A DNA stretch of 52,800 bases from Flavobacterium psychrophilum (GCA_943325515.2 CALPPS020000005.1:1-52800), one strand, 5' to 3'. Positions 31,986 to 41,972 are shown, counted from the first letter of the stretch. Notes: generated by a model from the sequence alone, not told the origin. Numbers and translations are program-made.

Positions 31986-33569
31986 TTAATTAATGAGTGG
32001 GACTTTAATTATAAATGTACTTCCTTTTCCTTTTTCGCTTTCTACAAAAATTTCACTATTGTGATCTTCAACAATTCTTTTTACATAGGCTAATCCTAAG
32101 CCGTGTCCTTTGACATTATGTAAATCTCCAGTATGCTCGCGGTAGAATTTTTCAAATATCCTCTTTTGAGTAACTTTTGACATTCCTGTTCCTTGATCTT
32201 TTATTTTAATTATTACAAAATCTTTAACATTCTCTGTGTAAATATTAATAATTGGTGGTAATGGTGAATATTTAATAGCATTATCTATAATGTTAACTAA
32301 AACATTGGTAAAATGAACATCATTTAATAAAACAGAATTTCTAGTGGCTTCAAAATGAGTTGTTATTGTTCCATTTCTATCATCAATTATTAGATTAACA
32401 TGTTCTATAGCATCTTCAATAATATCATGAATATTATTGGCTTCTTTAGTGATGTCCAATTCCTTTTTTTCAAGTTTTGAAATTCTTAAAACATTCTCAA
32501 CCTGGGCATGCATTCTTTTATTTTCATCTCTAATCATTTGAAGATATCGATATATTTTTTCTTTATCGTCAATAACCTTAGGGTTTTTAATGGCATCTAA
32601 TGCAAGATTAATTGTAGCAATAGGTGTTTTAAATTCATGTGTCATATTATTGATAAAATCTGTTTTAATTTCAGAAATTTGTCGTTGCTTAATTAATTGG
32701 CTCAATGCACTTGTATAAGCAATGATTATGATTAATGTGAAAATTATTGAAAGAATACAAATACCTATTAATTCTGAAAATAAAAATTTCTTTTTTTGTG
32801 GAAATCTCACTAATAACTGGTACTTGTTATTTCCATCGTTATCAATAAAAATCGGAATAGAATAGGTTGCTGTCTTATCATAATTAAAATGTTCAGACTT
32901 TATTTTAGTCGCTAATCCATTGCTGTAAATATTATATTCAAATGGTGTTTTTACTCCGTATTCGTTGAGTTCCTCGTACAATAATTTTTGCATCATTTCG
33001 TTCGAAACTCTTTCTTGAATTGATCTAGTTGCTGCTATATCTTTAAAAAATAATTCAAATCTAGCATTGTCTAACAAATCAGAATTCCCTTTTTTTTCAA
33101 TAACTATATCAGGAGAAACTTTATTTTTTGAATTTAGATTATCAAGACCTTGGTTATATATTTCAGTTTTTCTTTTTGTTGAAAAACTTTGTATTTTTTT
33201 TACACTGTCTAATTTTTTGTCAAAGAACGATGGTGTTATTCCGTAATCTTCGGATATAATACTATTAGAATAAATTATTGTTTCTTTTGTTCTGGAATCT
33301 CTTTGAATATATCCGAATTCTAAAAATTCATTTTTATCTGGTGCTTTACCAATACTGTCCTTTATGCGGTTATATCGTTCATAAAATGTATATGCTTCAT
33401 GTTTCTGTAATTTATCAGCAACATTTCCCAATACTTGTTTTACGTGAAACTTGAATTGCTCTTCGTTGTTTTCAAAAGATTTATCAAACCAATATACTTG
33501 AACAAGTATTATACCTATTAAGGATAAACTCATTAAAATTACAAGTAATCGGAAAAACAATTTATTCAT
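31986..33569 (-). CDS. rprX: sensor histidine kinase, RprX-like
   Basis: The 527-residue membrane kinase has a first membrane segment at about 7-27, a periplasmic sensor region to about 260, and a second segment at about 263-287. The dimerisation box MTHEFKTPIATI carries phosphoacceptor His311. ATP-binding boxes follow: NIIDNAIKYSP (N box), KDQGTGM (G1) and GHGLGLAYVKRIV (G2). It is the first gene of the pair, followed by its response regulator. A TAAATTTG element ends only five bases before the ATG, so the mRNA might have almost no leader. Confidence 0.9.
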   Translation of the reverse strand: MNKLFFRLLVILMSLSLIGIILVQVYWFDKSFENNEEQFKFHVKQVLGNVADKLQKHEAYTFYERYNRIKDSIGKAPDKNEFLEFGYIQRDSRTKETIIYSNSIISEDYGITPSFFDKKLDSVKKIQSFSTKRKTEIYNQGLDNLNSKNKVSPDIVIEKKGNSDLLDNARFELFFKDIAATRSIQERVSNEMMQKLLYEELNEYGVKTPFEYNIYSNGLATKIKSEHFNYDKTATYSIPIFIDNDGNNKYQLLVRFPQKKKFLFSELIGICILSIIFTLIIIIAYTSALSQLIKQRQISEIKTDFINNMTHEFKTPIATINLALDAIKNPKVIDDKEKIYRYLQMIRDENKRMHAQVENVLRISKLEKKELDITKEANNIHDIIEDAIEHVNLIIDDRNGTITTHFEATRNSVLLNDVHFTNVLVNIIDNAIKYSPLPPIINIYTENVKDFVIIKIKDQGTGMSKVTQKRIFEKFYREHTGDLHNVKGHGLGLAYVKRIVEDHNSEIFVESEKGKGSTFIIKVPLIN

Positions 33570-33573
33570 TAAA

Positions 33574-33581
33574 CAAATTTA
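33574..33581 (-). promoter_or_regulatory. -7 element of the histidine kinase gene
   Basis: TAAATTTG on the minus strand matches TAnnTTTG. The -33 match is poor (TTT at 21 bases). The final G is five bases from the ATG. Confidence 0.35.
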
Positions 33582-33639
33582 ACTTTTTAACAATTATATC
33601 ATAAATACATTAACCAAACATTAACATCTTAACTTAAAA

Positions 33640-34224
33640 TTATTGATTTTTTAATATTTTAAGAATTTCATCAATTTGTCTATGACTATCTTCTATGGAA
33701 ATATTATCAACAACAAAATGGCTTTTAGCAACTCGCTGTTCATCAGTCCATTGATTTTGTATGCGTTTTATTATGTTTTCACGCGACATATTATCTCGTT
33801 TTAAAACTCTTTGTATACGGGTTTCTAATGGAGCTATAACAGTTATTATTTTATCACATTTTTTATAACTGCCACTTTCAAATAATATGGCTGCTTCTTT
33901 AACAATGAAGGGATAATGATTTTGTTTCTTCAACCAATTTTCAAAGTGAATTTGGACTTTTGGATGAACAATTGCATTTAATTGTTGAAGTTTATCTGGA
34001 TATTCGAAAACAAGTTGAGCCAAATTTTTTCTATTTAAAATAGTATCATCAAAAACTTGATTTCCAAATTGATTTTTTATAGTTTCTACTACTTCCGATG
34101 AATTCATTATTTTCTTCGCTTCTTCATCAGCAATATAAACGGGAATTCCCAATGATTTAAAATAATTTGCAATCATTGTTTTGCCACAACCAATTCCTCC
34201 TGTAAGCCCGATAATTTTGGTCAT
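33640..34224 (-). CDS. coaE: dephospho-CoA kinase
   Basis: The 194-residue enzyme phosphorylates dephospho-CoA, the last step of CoA synthesis. P-loop GGIGCGKT lies at about 9-16, IVHPKVQIHFENWL and the lid region RVLKRDNMSRENIIKRIQNQ are typical. It overlaps the glycosyltransferase stop by 4 bases (ATGA), so the two are translationally coupled although functionally unrelated. coaBC, an earlier step in CoA synthesis, is at 40750-41967 in the same window. Confidence 0.95.
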   Translation of the reverse strand: MTKIIGLTGGIGCGKTMIANYFKSLGIPVYIADEEAKKIMNSSEVVETIKNQFGNQVFDDTILNRKNLAQLVFEYPDKLQQLNAIVHPKVQIHFENWLKKQNHYPFIVKEAAILFESGSYKKCDKIITVIAPLETRIQRVLKRDNMSRENIIKRIQNQWTDEQRVAKSHFVVDNISIEDSHRQIDEILKILKNQ

Positions 34225-35225
34225 GATTTTACTTTAAAAAATAATTCTGGAAATGCTACTTCAGGTTTTTCTTTATTAATTATAATTTTAAAATACGATT
34301 TTAAAAAACCTCTTCCATATCCAAAAAATTGTTTTGTAACAGCTTTTATAGATAGAAATCCAATTTTGAGACTTTTATTTTGAATAGATGAAAAAATAAA
34401 TACCAACAAAAAATAAAAAGAATAACACAACATTGGGAACTTTATCCCGTATAAAAATAAAAATAGTGAAATTGAAAAACCTATAATGAATAATGAGGGA
34501 AAGTAAAAAGTCAATTTACTATATTCAGGATACCATGAATTAAGAATTGGTCTGGCCTTTCCAAATTTAGTAACTTGATTAGAAAATTTATCCCAATCTA
34601 TTCTACGTTTATGGTAAACAAAAGCATTAGGAAAAAGTCTTGTTTGATAACCTAATTTCCATAATCTTATAGATAAATCTGGGTCTTCACCCGGATGAAT
34701 ATAACCAAACCCCTTAGATGCTTCAAATGCTTTTTTTGAAATACCCATATTAAAACTTCGGGGTTGGAATTTGTTAATTTTTTCAGAACCACCGCGTATT
34801 CCTCCGGTAGTTAAGAAAGAAGTCATAGCAAAATTTATAGCTTTTTGAATATCAGAAAATGAATCTAAAGCAGCATCCGAACCTCCAAAGCAGTCTATAA
34901 AATTATTAGCTAATTCCTTTTCTACTTCTAATAAATAGTGTTTTGGAATAATACAATCTGAATCGAAAATTATAAAATAATCTCCTTTTGCATTTTTCAT
35001 ACCAAAATTTCTTGAATCACCTGGCCCGCTATTCTCTTTAAAATAATAGGAAATAGTTAATTTGTCTTTAAAAATCTCAATTTCATTACTACAAGTTAAT
35101 GTTGAACCATCTTCAATAATAACCACCTCAAAGGGTTTATTGTAATCAAAAACTAAAAGACTTTCTAATAATTCTTTTATTTCGTCAGGTCTATTATAAA
35201 CTGGAATAATTATAGAAAAAAACAT
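34221..35225 (-). CDS. family 2 glycosyltransferase with C-terminal membrane segments
   Basis: The 334-residue product begins MFFSIIIPVYNRPDEIKELL, the GT2 nucleotide-sugar fold. VVIIEDGST and IIFDSDCIIP (DxD-type metal site) are visible, then a conserved GEDPDLSIRLWKLGYQ acceptor-site motif. From about residue 235 there are two or three hydrophobic segments, so it is probably anchored in the inner membrane. It would add a sugar to a lipid or polysaccharide; the donor and acceptor cannot be told. A start six residues earlier is possible, but ATG at 35225 matches the fold edge. Confidence 0.87.
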   Translation of the reverse strand: MFFSIIIPVYNRPDEIKELLESLLVFDYNKPFEVVIIEDGSTLTCSNEIEIFKDKLTISYYFKENSGPGDSRNFGMKNAKGDYFIIFDSDCIIPKHYLLEVEKELANNFIDCFGGSDAALDSFSDIQKAINFAMTSFLTTGGIRGGSEKINKFQPRSFNMGISKKAFEASKGFGYIHPGEDPDLSIRLWKLGYQTRLFPNAFVYHKRRIDWDKFSNQVTKFGKARPILNSWYPEYSKLTFYFPSLFIIGFSISLFLFLYGIKFPMLCYSFYFLLVFIFSSIQNKSLKIGFLSIKAVTKQFFGYGRGFLKSYFKIIINKEKPEVAFPELFFKVKS

Positions 35226-35240
35226 TGCTAATTTTTTTAA

Positions 35241-35248
35241 CAAATATA
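35241..35248 (-). promoter_or_regulatory. -7 element of the glycosyltransferase-coaE pair
   Basis: TATATTTG on the minus strand is a perfect -7; no clear TTG is at -33. It lies 16 bases before the ATG at 35225 and excludes the longer start at 35243. Confidence 0.45.
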
Positions 35249-35265
35249 AGTTTTATAAAAAAGAA

Positions 35266-35290
35266 AAACCACCTAAAATTTAGGTGGTTT
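35266..35290 (-). terminator. terminator of the T9SS cargo gene
   Basis: AAACCACCTA (35266-35275) pairs with TAGGTGGTTT (35281-35290) around a short A/T loop; the minus strand continues into T residues. It is 22 bases after the stop at 35312. Confidence 0.8.
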
Positions 35291-35311
35291 ATAACATAAA
35301 AAATTAAAAAT

Positions 35312-36829
35312 TTATTCTTTAATAATTCTAAGTGTTTTTACTTGATTATAAGAAGTAACTTTTACTAAATAAACTCCATTTGACAAGTTAGTCATACCTA
35401 CTTGACCTTGATTTGCATTAATAGTCTGCGAACTAAGTTTTTGACCCATTAAATTGAAGATATCTACATTTGAAATTTCTTGATTATAAGATAAGTTCAA
35501 AGTGTTTTTAACAGGGTTTGGATAATAAGTGAAATTACTATTATCAAAAGAACTATTTGCTAAACTTGATGTAGCAGTAATTGTAAATAATCCTTCAGGT
35601 CTATCGGTTATAGTACTGTAATAGCCAACATTAACATAATACCTTAAAGCATTAGTTGTACCGTTAACTGTTAGAGTTTCTGCTCCTCCACTTAATCCTG
35701 AATCTGCAGAAGCTTCACAAGTAAATGAACCACAAGTTCCACTATAAATATCTAACTGAGGATCCCATGGACCAACTGCTGAAAGCGCTATAGTAATATC
35801 TCCTCCATTGCCCAAAAAAGTATACCATACACCATCGTTCATTCCACCAATAGTAGCAGTACAAGATGTAATGAATCCAGCGTTATTTGTTGCAGCAACA
35901 GCATTTTGCGTATTAGTATAATCAAATGTCATTTCAAAAGCACCCGAACAGTCATCATTTTCTGGCGTAGGAACAGGAGTAGTAAAACTAAAAGGACCAG
36001 ACCAAGTACTAGTTCCTGCTGTACCTCCACAAGCTGATTGAACATAATAGGAATATGCAGTGGCAGGTGTTAATAATGTTAAGTTATATGAATTTGAAAT
36101 TCCAGATAATAAAGTACCTGTTCCTTGTGTGAAACCATTAGTTCCATATTCAACATTATATAATGAAGCAGAACCATTTTCTATCCAAGAAAGAGTTGCA
36201 GAAATTGTAGTAACTAAAGCTGCCAAAGAAGATGGGCTTGGACAAGCAGGAGGTATAGAAGAAACTATAGTTGGTGACTGAAAACAAAAACCATAATTCC
36301 AATCAGTTCCAGCAGGATTATCATCATATGAAATTCTATACTTAAAACCTGATAATTGAGTCGAGCTAAATCCTGCGATGTTTAGTATGGATGATGTATA
36401 TGTAGAAGGATTTCCCGAACAATAATTCTTGTCTGTGGTATAGTTGCCTAATGCATCAAAATTAGTTCCCCAATTAATCCAAGTTGCTGAATCAGCATTC
36501 CAATATTGGAATACTAATTCATCGTCTGCTAAATATCTGTAAACATATGGGGCAGAAACCGTTAACCAAGTCTCTCCTGCTGAAAAAGCTGCTGTCAAAT
36601 CAATTATAGGCGATTCTGCTGCAATGTTATCCTCATGACCTATGCCTGTTATATCATCATCAAATGCAAAGTTTGAAGTTGAAGATGGATCTGACTGAAC
36701 ACCTGTAGCAAGATATGAGCCTGTAAGAGTCCAAGCTGTATTTGGCCATCCAGCATTTTGATTAAGAACCTGTGCATTTACACTACATAATGTGCCTATC
36801 AAAATAAACAATAAAGTAATTTTTTTCAT
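35312..36829 (-). CDS. secreted fibronectin type III protein with T9SS type A sorting domain
   Basis: The 505-residue product has a signal peptide (MKKITLLFILIGTLCSVNAQ). Residues about 20-185 form a jelly-roll-like beta region, followed by a fibronectin type III domain (about 190-282, ATLSWIENGSASLYNVEYG) and a second beta region (about 290-415). The last 75 residues (YYPNPVKNTLNLSYNQ ... LSNGVYLVKVTS ... KTLRIIKE) are a T9SS type A sorting domain. It is therefore exported and probably surface-attached. It may be an adhesin, but no catalytic motif is visible. An in-frame ORF extension to 36868 is rejected because MKKITLLF is a typical signal start. Confidence 0.88.
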   Translation of the reverse strand: MKKITLLFILIGTLCSVNAQVLNQNAGWPNTAWTLTGSYLATGVQSDPSSTSNFAFDDDITGIGHEDNIAAESPIIDLTAAFSAGETWLTVSAPYVYRYLADDELVFQYWNADSATWINWGTNFDALGNYTTDKNYCSGNPSTYTSSILNIAGFSSTQLSGFKYRISYDDNPAGTDWNYGFCFQSPTIVSSIPPACPSPSSLAALVTTISATLSWIENGSASLYNVEYGTNGFTQGTGTLLSGISNSYNLTLLTPATAYSYYVQSACGGTAGTSTWSGPFSFTTPVPTPENDDCSGAFEMTFDYTNTQNAVAATNNAGFITSCTATIGGMNDGVWYTFLGNGGDITIALSAVGPWDPQLDIYSGTCGSFTCEASADSGLSGGAETLTVNGTTNALRYYVNVGYYSTITDRPEGLFTITATSSLANSSFDNSNFTYYPNPVKNTLNLSYNQEISNVDIFNLMGQKLSSQTINANQGQVGMTNLSNGVYLVKVTSYNQVKTLRIIKE

Positions 36830-36869
36830 TAAATATAATTTTAAAGTTAATAAAAGTAAAAGTAACAAT

Positions 36870-36910
36870 ATAATAAAAACTCACAAACAAAATTTGTGAG
36901 TTTTTATTAT
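36870..36910 (-). terminator. strong terminator of fabV
   Basis: An 18-bp perfect stem: 36870-36887 pairs with 36893-36910 around a 5-base loop; core ACTCACAAA / TTTGTGAGT. On the minus strand the 3' arm ends in T-rich sequence. It stops fabV transcription before the T9SS cargo gene. Confidence 0.86.
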
Positions 36911-36926
36911 TGATGTCAATATTTGA

Positions 36927-38114
36927 TCAGATACTTGGAATTCTAACTAATTCGTTTGCTTCCAAATTGTAATCTACACCTTCAAAACCAAATCCAAAAA
37001 GATTTAAAAAATCTTGTTTATAACCTGCTAAATCTCCAATTTCTGAGAGATTTTCTGTAGTTGCTTTTTCCCATAAAGTTTTAATTTTATCTTGAACATC
37101 TTCTTTCATTTCCCAATCATCAATTCTAATTCTTCCTTTTTCATCTGTTGGTACTTCTTTTCCAGAATATAATCTTTGTTCAAAAAGTCTTTGGATTTGT
37201 TCTATACATCCTTCATGAATCCCTTCTGCTTTCATTATTTTATACAATAAAGAAATATATAATGGAATAACAGGAATTGCTGAACTTGCCTGAGTTACTA
37301 ATGCTTTATTAACCGAAACATAAGCTTTACCATTTAAAGAAGTTAAACTATCCGTAATTTCAAATGCTGTTGCTTCAAGATGGTCTTTTGCTCTACCAAT
37401 AGTTCCTTTTCTATACACTGCTTCTGTAACTTCAGGCCCAATATAAGAATAAGCTATTGTAGTTACTCCTGCTGCTAAAACTTCTGCTGATTTCATAGCT
37501 TCAATCCACATTGACCAATCTTCTCCACCCATAACTACTACTGTATTATCAATATCGTCTTGATTGGCTGGTTCAATTGAAACTTGCGTTACATTACCCG
37601 TATGGAAATCTACCGTTTTATTAGTGAACGTATTTCCTATAGGTTTTAAGACCGAACGGTGCAATAATCCTGTATTTGGATTCATTCGAACTGGTGAAGC
37701 CAAACTATAAATAATTAAATCAATTTGACCTAAATCAGTTTTGATTAAATCAATAGTTTGTTGTTTTATTTCATTTGAAAAAGCGTCACCGTTTATACTT
37801 TTGGCATATAATCCTGCTTTTGTAGCTTCATTCTCAAAAGCGGCAGAATTATACCAACCTGGAGTGGCTGTTTTTCCTTCTGACGGTTCTTTCTCGAAAA
37901 AAACGCCAATAGTGGCTGCCTCTGAACCAAATGCACTAGTTATTCTTGAAGCTAAACCAAAACCTGTTGAAGCTCCAATCACTAAAACTCTTTTTGGACC
38001 ATTTATATGACCTTTAGATTTTACATAAGCAATTTGATTTTTAATACTTTGAGCACAACCATCTGGATGAGCTGTTAAACAAATAAATCCTCGCATTCTT
38101 GGTTCTATAATCAT
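36927..38114 (-). CDS. fabV: trans-2-enoyl-CoA/enoyl-ACP reductase
   Basis: The 395-residue NADH-dependent reductase saturates the trans-2 double bond in fatty acid synthesis (FabV/Ter family). Family features are the start MIIEPRMRGFICLTAHPDGC, the cofactor site VLVIGASTGFGLASRI, IIYSLASPVRMNP, and the catalytic Tyr...Lys region AYSYIGPEVTEAVYRKG then IGRAKDHLE. Length is normal. FabV is insensitive to triclosan in other bacteria. A TACTTTTG -7 element at 38166-38159 precedes it. Confidence 0.95.
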   Translation of the reverse strand: MIIEPRMRGFICLTAHPDGCAQSIKNQIAYVKSKGHINGPKRVLVIGASTGFGLASRITSAFGSEAATIGVFFEKEPSEGKTATPGWYNSAAFENEATKAGLYAKSINGDAFSNEIKQQTIDLIKTDLGQIDLIIYSLASPVRMNPNTGLLHRSVLKPIGNTFTNKTVDFHTGNVTQVSIEPANQDDIDNTVVVMGGEDWSMWIEAMKSAEVLAAGVTTIAYSYIGPEVTEAVYRKGTIGRAKDHLEATAFEITDSLTSLNGKAYVSVNKALVTQASSAIPVIPLYISLLYKIMKAEGIHEGCIEQIQRLFEQRLYSGKEVPTDEKGRIRIDDWEMKEDVQDKIKTLWEKATTENLSEIGDLAGYKQDFLNLFGFGFEGVDYNLEANELVRIPSI

Positions 38115-38158
38115 ATTCTATCTAATTAAATTGTATAATTTTATTTTTAAAAGTGGGA

Positions 38159-38166
38159 CAAAAGTA
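38159..38166 (-). promoter_or_regulatory. -7 element of fabV
   Basis: TACTTTTG on the minus strand is a perfect match, but the -33 region lies in the end of recN and has no good TTG at the right distance. The leader would be about 40 bases. Confidence 0.45.
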
Positions 38167-38179
38167 TAAAATAAAGCAA

Positions 38180-39832
38180 CTAGTTTAATAATGCTTTTGC
38201 ATGATTGATTGCAGAATCGGAAATATTTTTTCCTGAGAGCATCTCAGCAATTTCAATTATTCTCTCATCTGGGTTGAGCAAGGACAATTCAGAAACGGTG
38301 CTTTCTCCTATGACTTTTTTATAAACTTTGTAATGTGAACTTCCTTTGGCAGCTATTTGTGGTAAATGTGTAATAGCAAAAACTTGCATTGTAGCACTCA
38401 TTTCTCTCATAATTTCACCCATTTTATTAGCAATTTCTCCAGAAACTCCTGTGTCAATTTCATCAAAAATAATAGTAGGTAATTTAGAATATTGAGATAA
38501 TATTGATTTCACAGTCAACATAATACGTGACATTTCACCACCTGAGGCAACTTTTTTTAATAATCCAAAGTCTGTTCCTTTATTGGCAGAAAACAAAAAC
38601 TGCAATGTGTCTTTACCGTTGGAATGATAAGTATTTGATGGGATTATTTCTATCTTAAATCTAACATTTGGCATTCCTAATTGACCTAAAACAGCAATCA
38701 GTTGTTCACTCAATTTTGGAATTGCTTCACTTCTATTTTTAGAAATTATAAGAGAAATTTTATCCAAATGATTTTCTAAATCAATAATAGTAGTTTCAAA
38801 CCCTAAAATTTCTTGTTCAAGAGTTGTAACTGAAACTACTTTAGATTCCAACTCAGATTGAATACCTAGTAATTCTTCAATAGTAAGCACTTGATGTTTT
38901 TTCTGAAGATTGTAAATTACTTGCAATTTTTGATTGATTAATTCTAAGTTTTCAGGGTCATTGAAAACTAAATCAGAGGTACGGTTTAATTCTTTTACTA
39001 TATCATCAAACTCTATTGCGATAGAATTTGTTCGGTCTAAAAGCGATTGAAAATCTTGAGAAAACTGACTGTTTTTTTGAAGAATAGTCTTAAATTCTTT
39101 CAAGTTTTTTTGCAGCCCAAATTCATCTTCATTGGCAAGAATTAAAAGTTTGTCTAAATTTTCTTTTATAAATTCAACATTATTTAGCGTCTCGTATGTC
39201 TTTTCTAATTCATCTAATTCTCCTACTTTTAAAGTAGTAGAAGCTAATTCATTAAACAAAAATTCATTATAATCTTTCTCTTTTAAAATGGTAGAAAGAT
39301 TAGATTTCTTTATTTCTAATAAAGATTTTACTGAACGATATTTTTTTAAAACAGATTTAAATTCGCTTACCAAATCCTGATTTTTTGCTATAGAATCTAT
39401 AATTTTAAATTGAAATTCTTCCTCCGAAAGTTCTAATGTTTGATGTTGTGAATGTATGTCAATTAGATAAAAACTTAAATCTTGTAGTTGTTGCAAATTA
39501 ACTGGACTATCGTTTATAAACGCTCTTGATTTACCTGATGGTAAAATTTCTCTTCTAATTATGGTTTCCTCTTCATAGTCCAAATCATTACTTTCAAAAA
39601 AAGATTTTAAATCATATTTTCGAATAGAAAAATTGGCTTCTACAATACATTTATCTTCCTTATTTTTAAGCGATGTTAAATCTGCTCTTTTGCCAAGAAC
39701 TAATCCTAAAGCACCTAAAAGTATTGATTTTCCCGCTCCAGTTTCACCAGTTATAATAGAAAAACCGTTAGAAAAATTAATATTTAATTTTTCTATCAAT
39801 GCAAAATTCTCGATTGAAAGTGAAGTAATCAT
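38180..39832 (-). CDS. recN: DNA repair protein RecN
   Basis: The 550-residue SMC-like ATPase acts in double-strand break repair. The N-terminal head has Walker A GETGAGKSILLGALGL near 31-46; long coiled-coil arms occupy about 150-370; the C-terminal head has the signature VASGGEMSRIMLT and Walker B TIIFDEIDTGVSG. It is the last gene of the bamD operon, 40 bases after DUF4835. The arms are close to the usual length. Confidence 0.96.
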   Translation of the reverse strand: MITSLSIENFALIEKLNINFSNGFSIITGETGAGKSILLGALGLVLGKRADLTSLKNKEDKCIVEANFSIRKYDLKSFFESNDLDYEEETIIRREILPSGKSRAFINDSPVNLQQLQDLSFYLIDIHSQHQTLELSEEEFQFKIIDSIAKNQDLVSEFKSVLKKYRSVKSLLEIKKSNLSTILKEKDYNEFLFNELASTTLKVGELDELEKTYETLNNVEFIKENLDKLLILANEDEFGLQKNLKEFKTILQKNSQFSQDFQSLLDRTNSIAIEFDDIVKELNRTSDLVFNDPENLELINQKLQVIYNLQKKHQVLTIEELLGIQSELESKVVSVTTLEQEILGFETTIIDLENHLDKISLIISKNRSEAIPKLSEQLIAVLGQLGMPNVRFKIEIIPSNTYHSNGKDTLQFLFSANKGTDFGLLKKVASGGEMSRIMLTVKSILSQYSKLPTIIFDEIDTGVSGEIANKMGEIMREMSATMQVFAITHLPQIAAKGSSHYKVYKKVIGESTVSELSLLNPDERIIEIAEMLSGKNISDSAINHAKALLN

Positions 39833-39872
39833 TTAGAAAAAATAAAATAAATTTAAGTAATAAAAAAAATAA

Positions 39873-40766
39873 TCATAACTTAATGGATGCCCATTTACTT
39901 GAGTTGAGAGGAGAAAGTCTGTTTAAAGTTTCAATAGTATCAGCTAATTGTACATTTGGTCCACCTGATAATATAGATATTATCTCATCAACTTTAGCAT
40001 CAAAAAATATTCTAGTCAAAAAAGCATTTGGTCTAACTTTATATACTTGACTTAATGTTTTTATCGATTCTAAAACTTTGTTTTTGGAAGCTTTTAAATC
40101 AGAAGACATAGAATCTAATCCTTCTCTATGGTATTGATATTCTGCAGTTCTAAATGAATCGTATGTTCCTGAAAGAATATCATTTACTAAAAAATATCTA
40201 TTTTGAATTCCGTCACCTTGAGTCCAACCTTTATAACCACTTTGTTGTGCTACTGTTAAAATTTGTTGAGCAATTTCAAACGAATTTTTCCCGCCATTCA
40301 AAGTAAATGTATCGCCATCAAAACCTAAAATCATGTAACTATAAAAAGCCAAAACAGACACTAAATTAGAATCAAAATTTTGTGGATTAAAGTTTAAGTT
40401 TTCAAACTCAACATAATTAAAGCTAAAATCTTTATCATTATAATTAAATACTGGGGAAGCATAACTTGAATTAAATATGGCACGTGTAGATTCTACTTGT
40501 AAAGTGGCCGAAAATTGATTAGAATCATAACTATTAATAATAATAACCATGGAACAATTAATTTTCTCATTTTGCTTATAAACCTCACCTGTCCAATCGG
40601 TTTTGTTAATAAAATCAGAAATTGATTTTTGTAAATTTTTAAATACTTGATTATTTGTACTAGCAATTTTATCAGAGTTTACCTGAACAGTACAATTTAA
40701 TTGTTGTGCCTGAACATTCCCAATTCCGATAAAAATTAAAAAAAGAAAACTAACTATTTTTTTCAT
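39873..40766 (-). CDS. DUF4835 family secreted protein
   Basis: The 297-residue product has a signal peptide (1-20, ending NVQA) and matches DUF4835 along its length: LNCTVQVNSDKI, FINKTDWTGEVY, INCSMVIIIN, YNDKDFSFNYVEFENL and a helical C-terminal half. Function is not known. In Bacteroidetes the family is regularly found between coaBC and recN, as here, which makes the position a reliable marker but says little of function. Its start overlaps coaBC by 17 bases. Confidence 0.9.
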   Translation of the reverse strand: MKKIVSFLFLIFIGIGNVQAQQLNCTVQVNSDKIASTNNQVFKNLQKSISDFINKTDWTGEVYKQNEKINCSMVIIINSYDSNQFSATLQVESTRAIFNSSYASPVFNYNDKDFSFNYVEFENLNFNPQNFDSNLVSVLAFYSYMILGFDGDTFTLNGGKNSFEIAQQILTVAQQSGYKGWTQGDGIQNRYFLVNDILSGTYDSFRTAEYQYHREGLDSMSSDLKASKNKVLESIKTLSQVYKVRPNAFLTRIFFDAKVDEIISILSGGPNVQLADTIETLNRLSPLNSSKWASIKL

Positions 40767-41967
40767 AATGAGAAATTACTTTGTTCATAATATCATCTGC
40801 AACTTCTTCTTTAGATTTGAGAGGCATTGGTTCAATAAAAAAATCACTATCAATAAAAGTAACTTTATTGGTTGGTGATGCAAAACCAGCGGCTTTATCT
40901 TGAAGCGAATTTAAAACAATCAAATCTAAGTTTTTTTTCTGAATTTTCAACTTAGCATTTTCAATTTCATTTTCGGTTTCCAAAGCAAAACCAATCAAAA
41001 ATTGATTTTTCTTGATTTTTCCTAAAGACGCTAAAATATCTTTTGTTTTTTCAAATTCAATAGAAAATTCAGCAGATGATTTTTTTATCTTTTGATTGGC
41101 TACCACTTTTGGTTTGTAATCGGCAACTGCTGCTGCACAAATCGCTACATCAACATTAGCATAATGTTCATGACAAGCATCATACATTTCCTGAGCCGAA
41201 GTCACTCGAATTAAATTAATATCGGAATTATTTGTATTTAAGTATGTTGGCCCAGAAATTAAAGTAACTTCCGCACCAAGATTAGCAGCACTTGCAGCAA
41301 TATCAAAACCCATTTTTCCAGAAGAGTGATTTCCAATAAAGCGAACAGGATCGATAGCTTCGTATGTTGGACCAGCTGTTATAAGTATTTTTTTTTCTCT
41401 TAATGGTAATTTACTTTCTAAATCATTTTCTAAAAAAGCAATAATATTTTCTGGTTCTGCCATTCTTCCTTCACCTGATAATCCACTGGCTAATTCTCCA
41501 CTTTCTGCCGGAATAACAGTATTCCCAAATTGTTTTAAAATAGTAAAACTTGCAATAGTTGAGGGATGTTTGTACATGTCTAAATCCATTGCCGGAGCAA
41601 AATAAATAGGACATTTAGCCGATAAATAAGTGGCAATTAAAAGATTATCACAATTGCCATTGACCATTTTAGACAATGTGTTAGCTGTTGCGGGTGCAAT
41701 TATCATTAAATCTGCCCAAAGACCTAATTCAACGTGATTATTCCATTGAGCGTCTTGATCTTCTTCATTATAAAAAGTAGAATATACGGGTTTTTTAGAA
41801 AGTGTTGATAAGGTTAACGGAGTTACAAAATCCTTAGAAGCAGGTGTCATTATCACTTGGACATGTGCACCTGCTTTTATAAATAATCTAACTAATGTGG
41901 CAGTTTTATAAGCAGCAATTCCTCCGGAAATACCGAGTAAAATCTTTTTACCACTTAAAACAGACAT
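40750..41967 (-). CDS. coaBC: bifunctional phosphopantothenoylcysteine decarboxylase/synthetase
   Basis: The 405-residue enzyme makes 4'-phosphopantetheine for CoA. The CoaC half (1-180) is a flavoprotein with ILLGISGGIAAYKTA, the catalytic His in NNHVELGLWADLM, IAPATANTLSKM and PAMDLDMY. The CoaB half (190-405) has ITAGPTYEAIDPVRFIGNHS and the substrate-binding AAVADYKPK. It starts 5 bases after rpoZ and overlaps DUF4835 by 17 bases. Confidence 0.96.
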   Translation of the reverse strand: MSVLSGKKILLGISGGIAAYKTATLVRLFIKAGAHVQVIMTPASKDFVTPLTLSTLSKKPVYSTFYNEEDQDAQWNNHVELGLWADLMIIAPATANTLSKMVNGNCDNLLIATYLSAKCPIYFAPAMDLDMYKHPSTIASFTILKQFGNTVIPAESGELASGLSGEGRMAEPENIIAFLENDLESKLPLREKKILITAGPTYEAIDPVRFIGNHSSGKMGFDIAASAANLGAEVTLISGPTYLNTNNSDINLIRVTSAQEMYDACHEHYANVDVAICAAAVADYKPKVVANQKIKKSSAEFSIEFEKTKDILASLGKIKKNQFLIGFALETENEIENAKLKIQKKNLDLIVLNSLQDKAAGFASPTNKVTFIDSDFFIEPMPLKSKEEVADDIMNKVISHYEKNS

Positions 41968-41972
41968 CAGAA

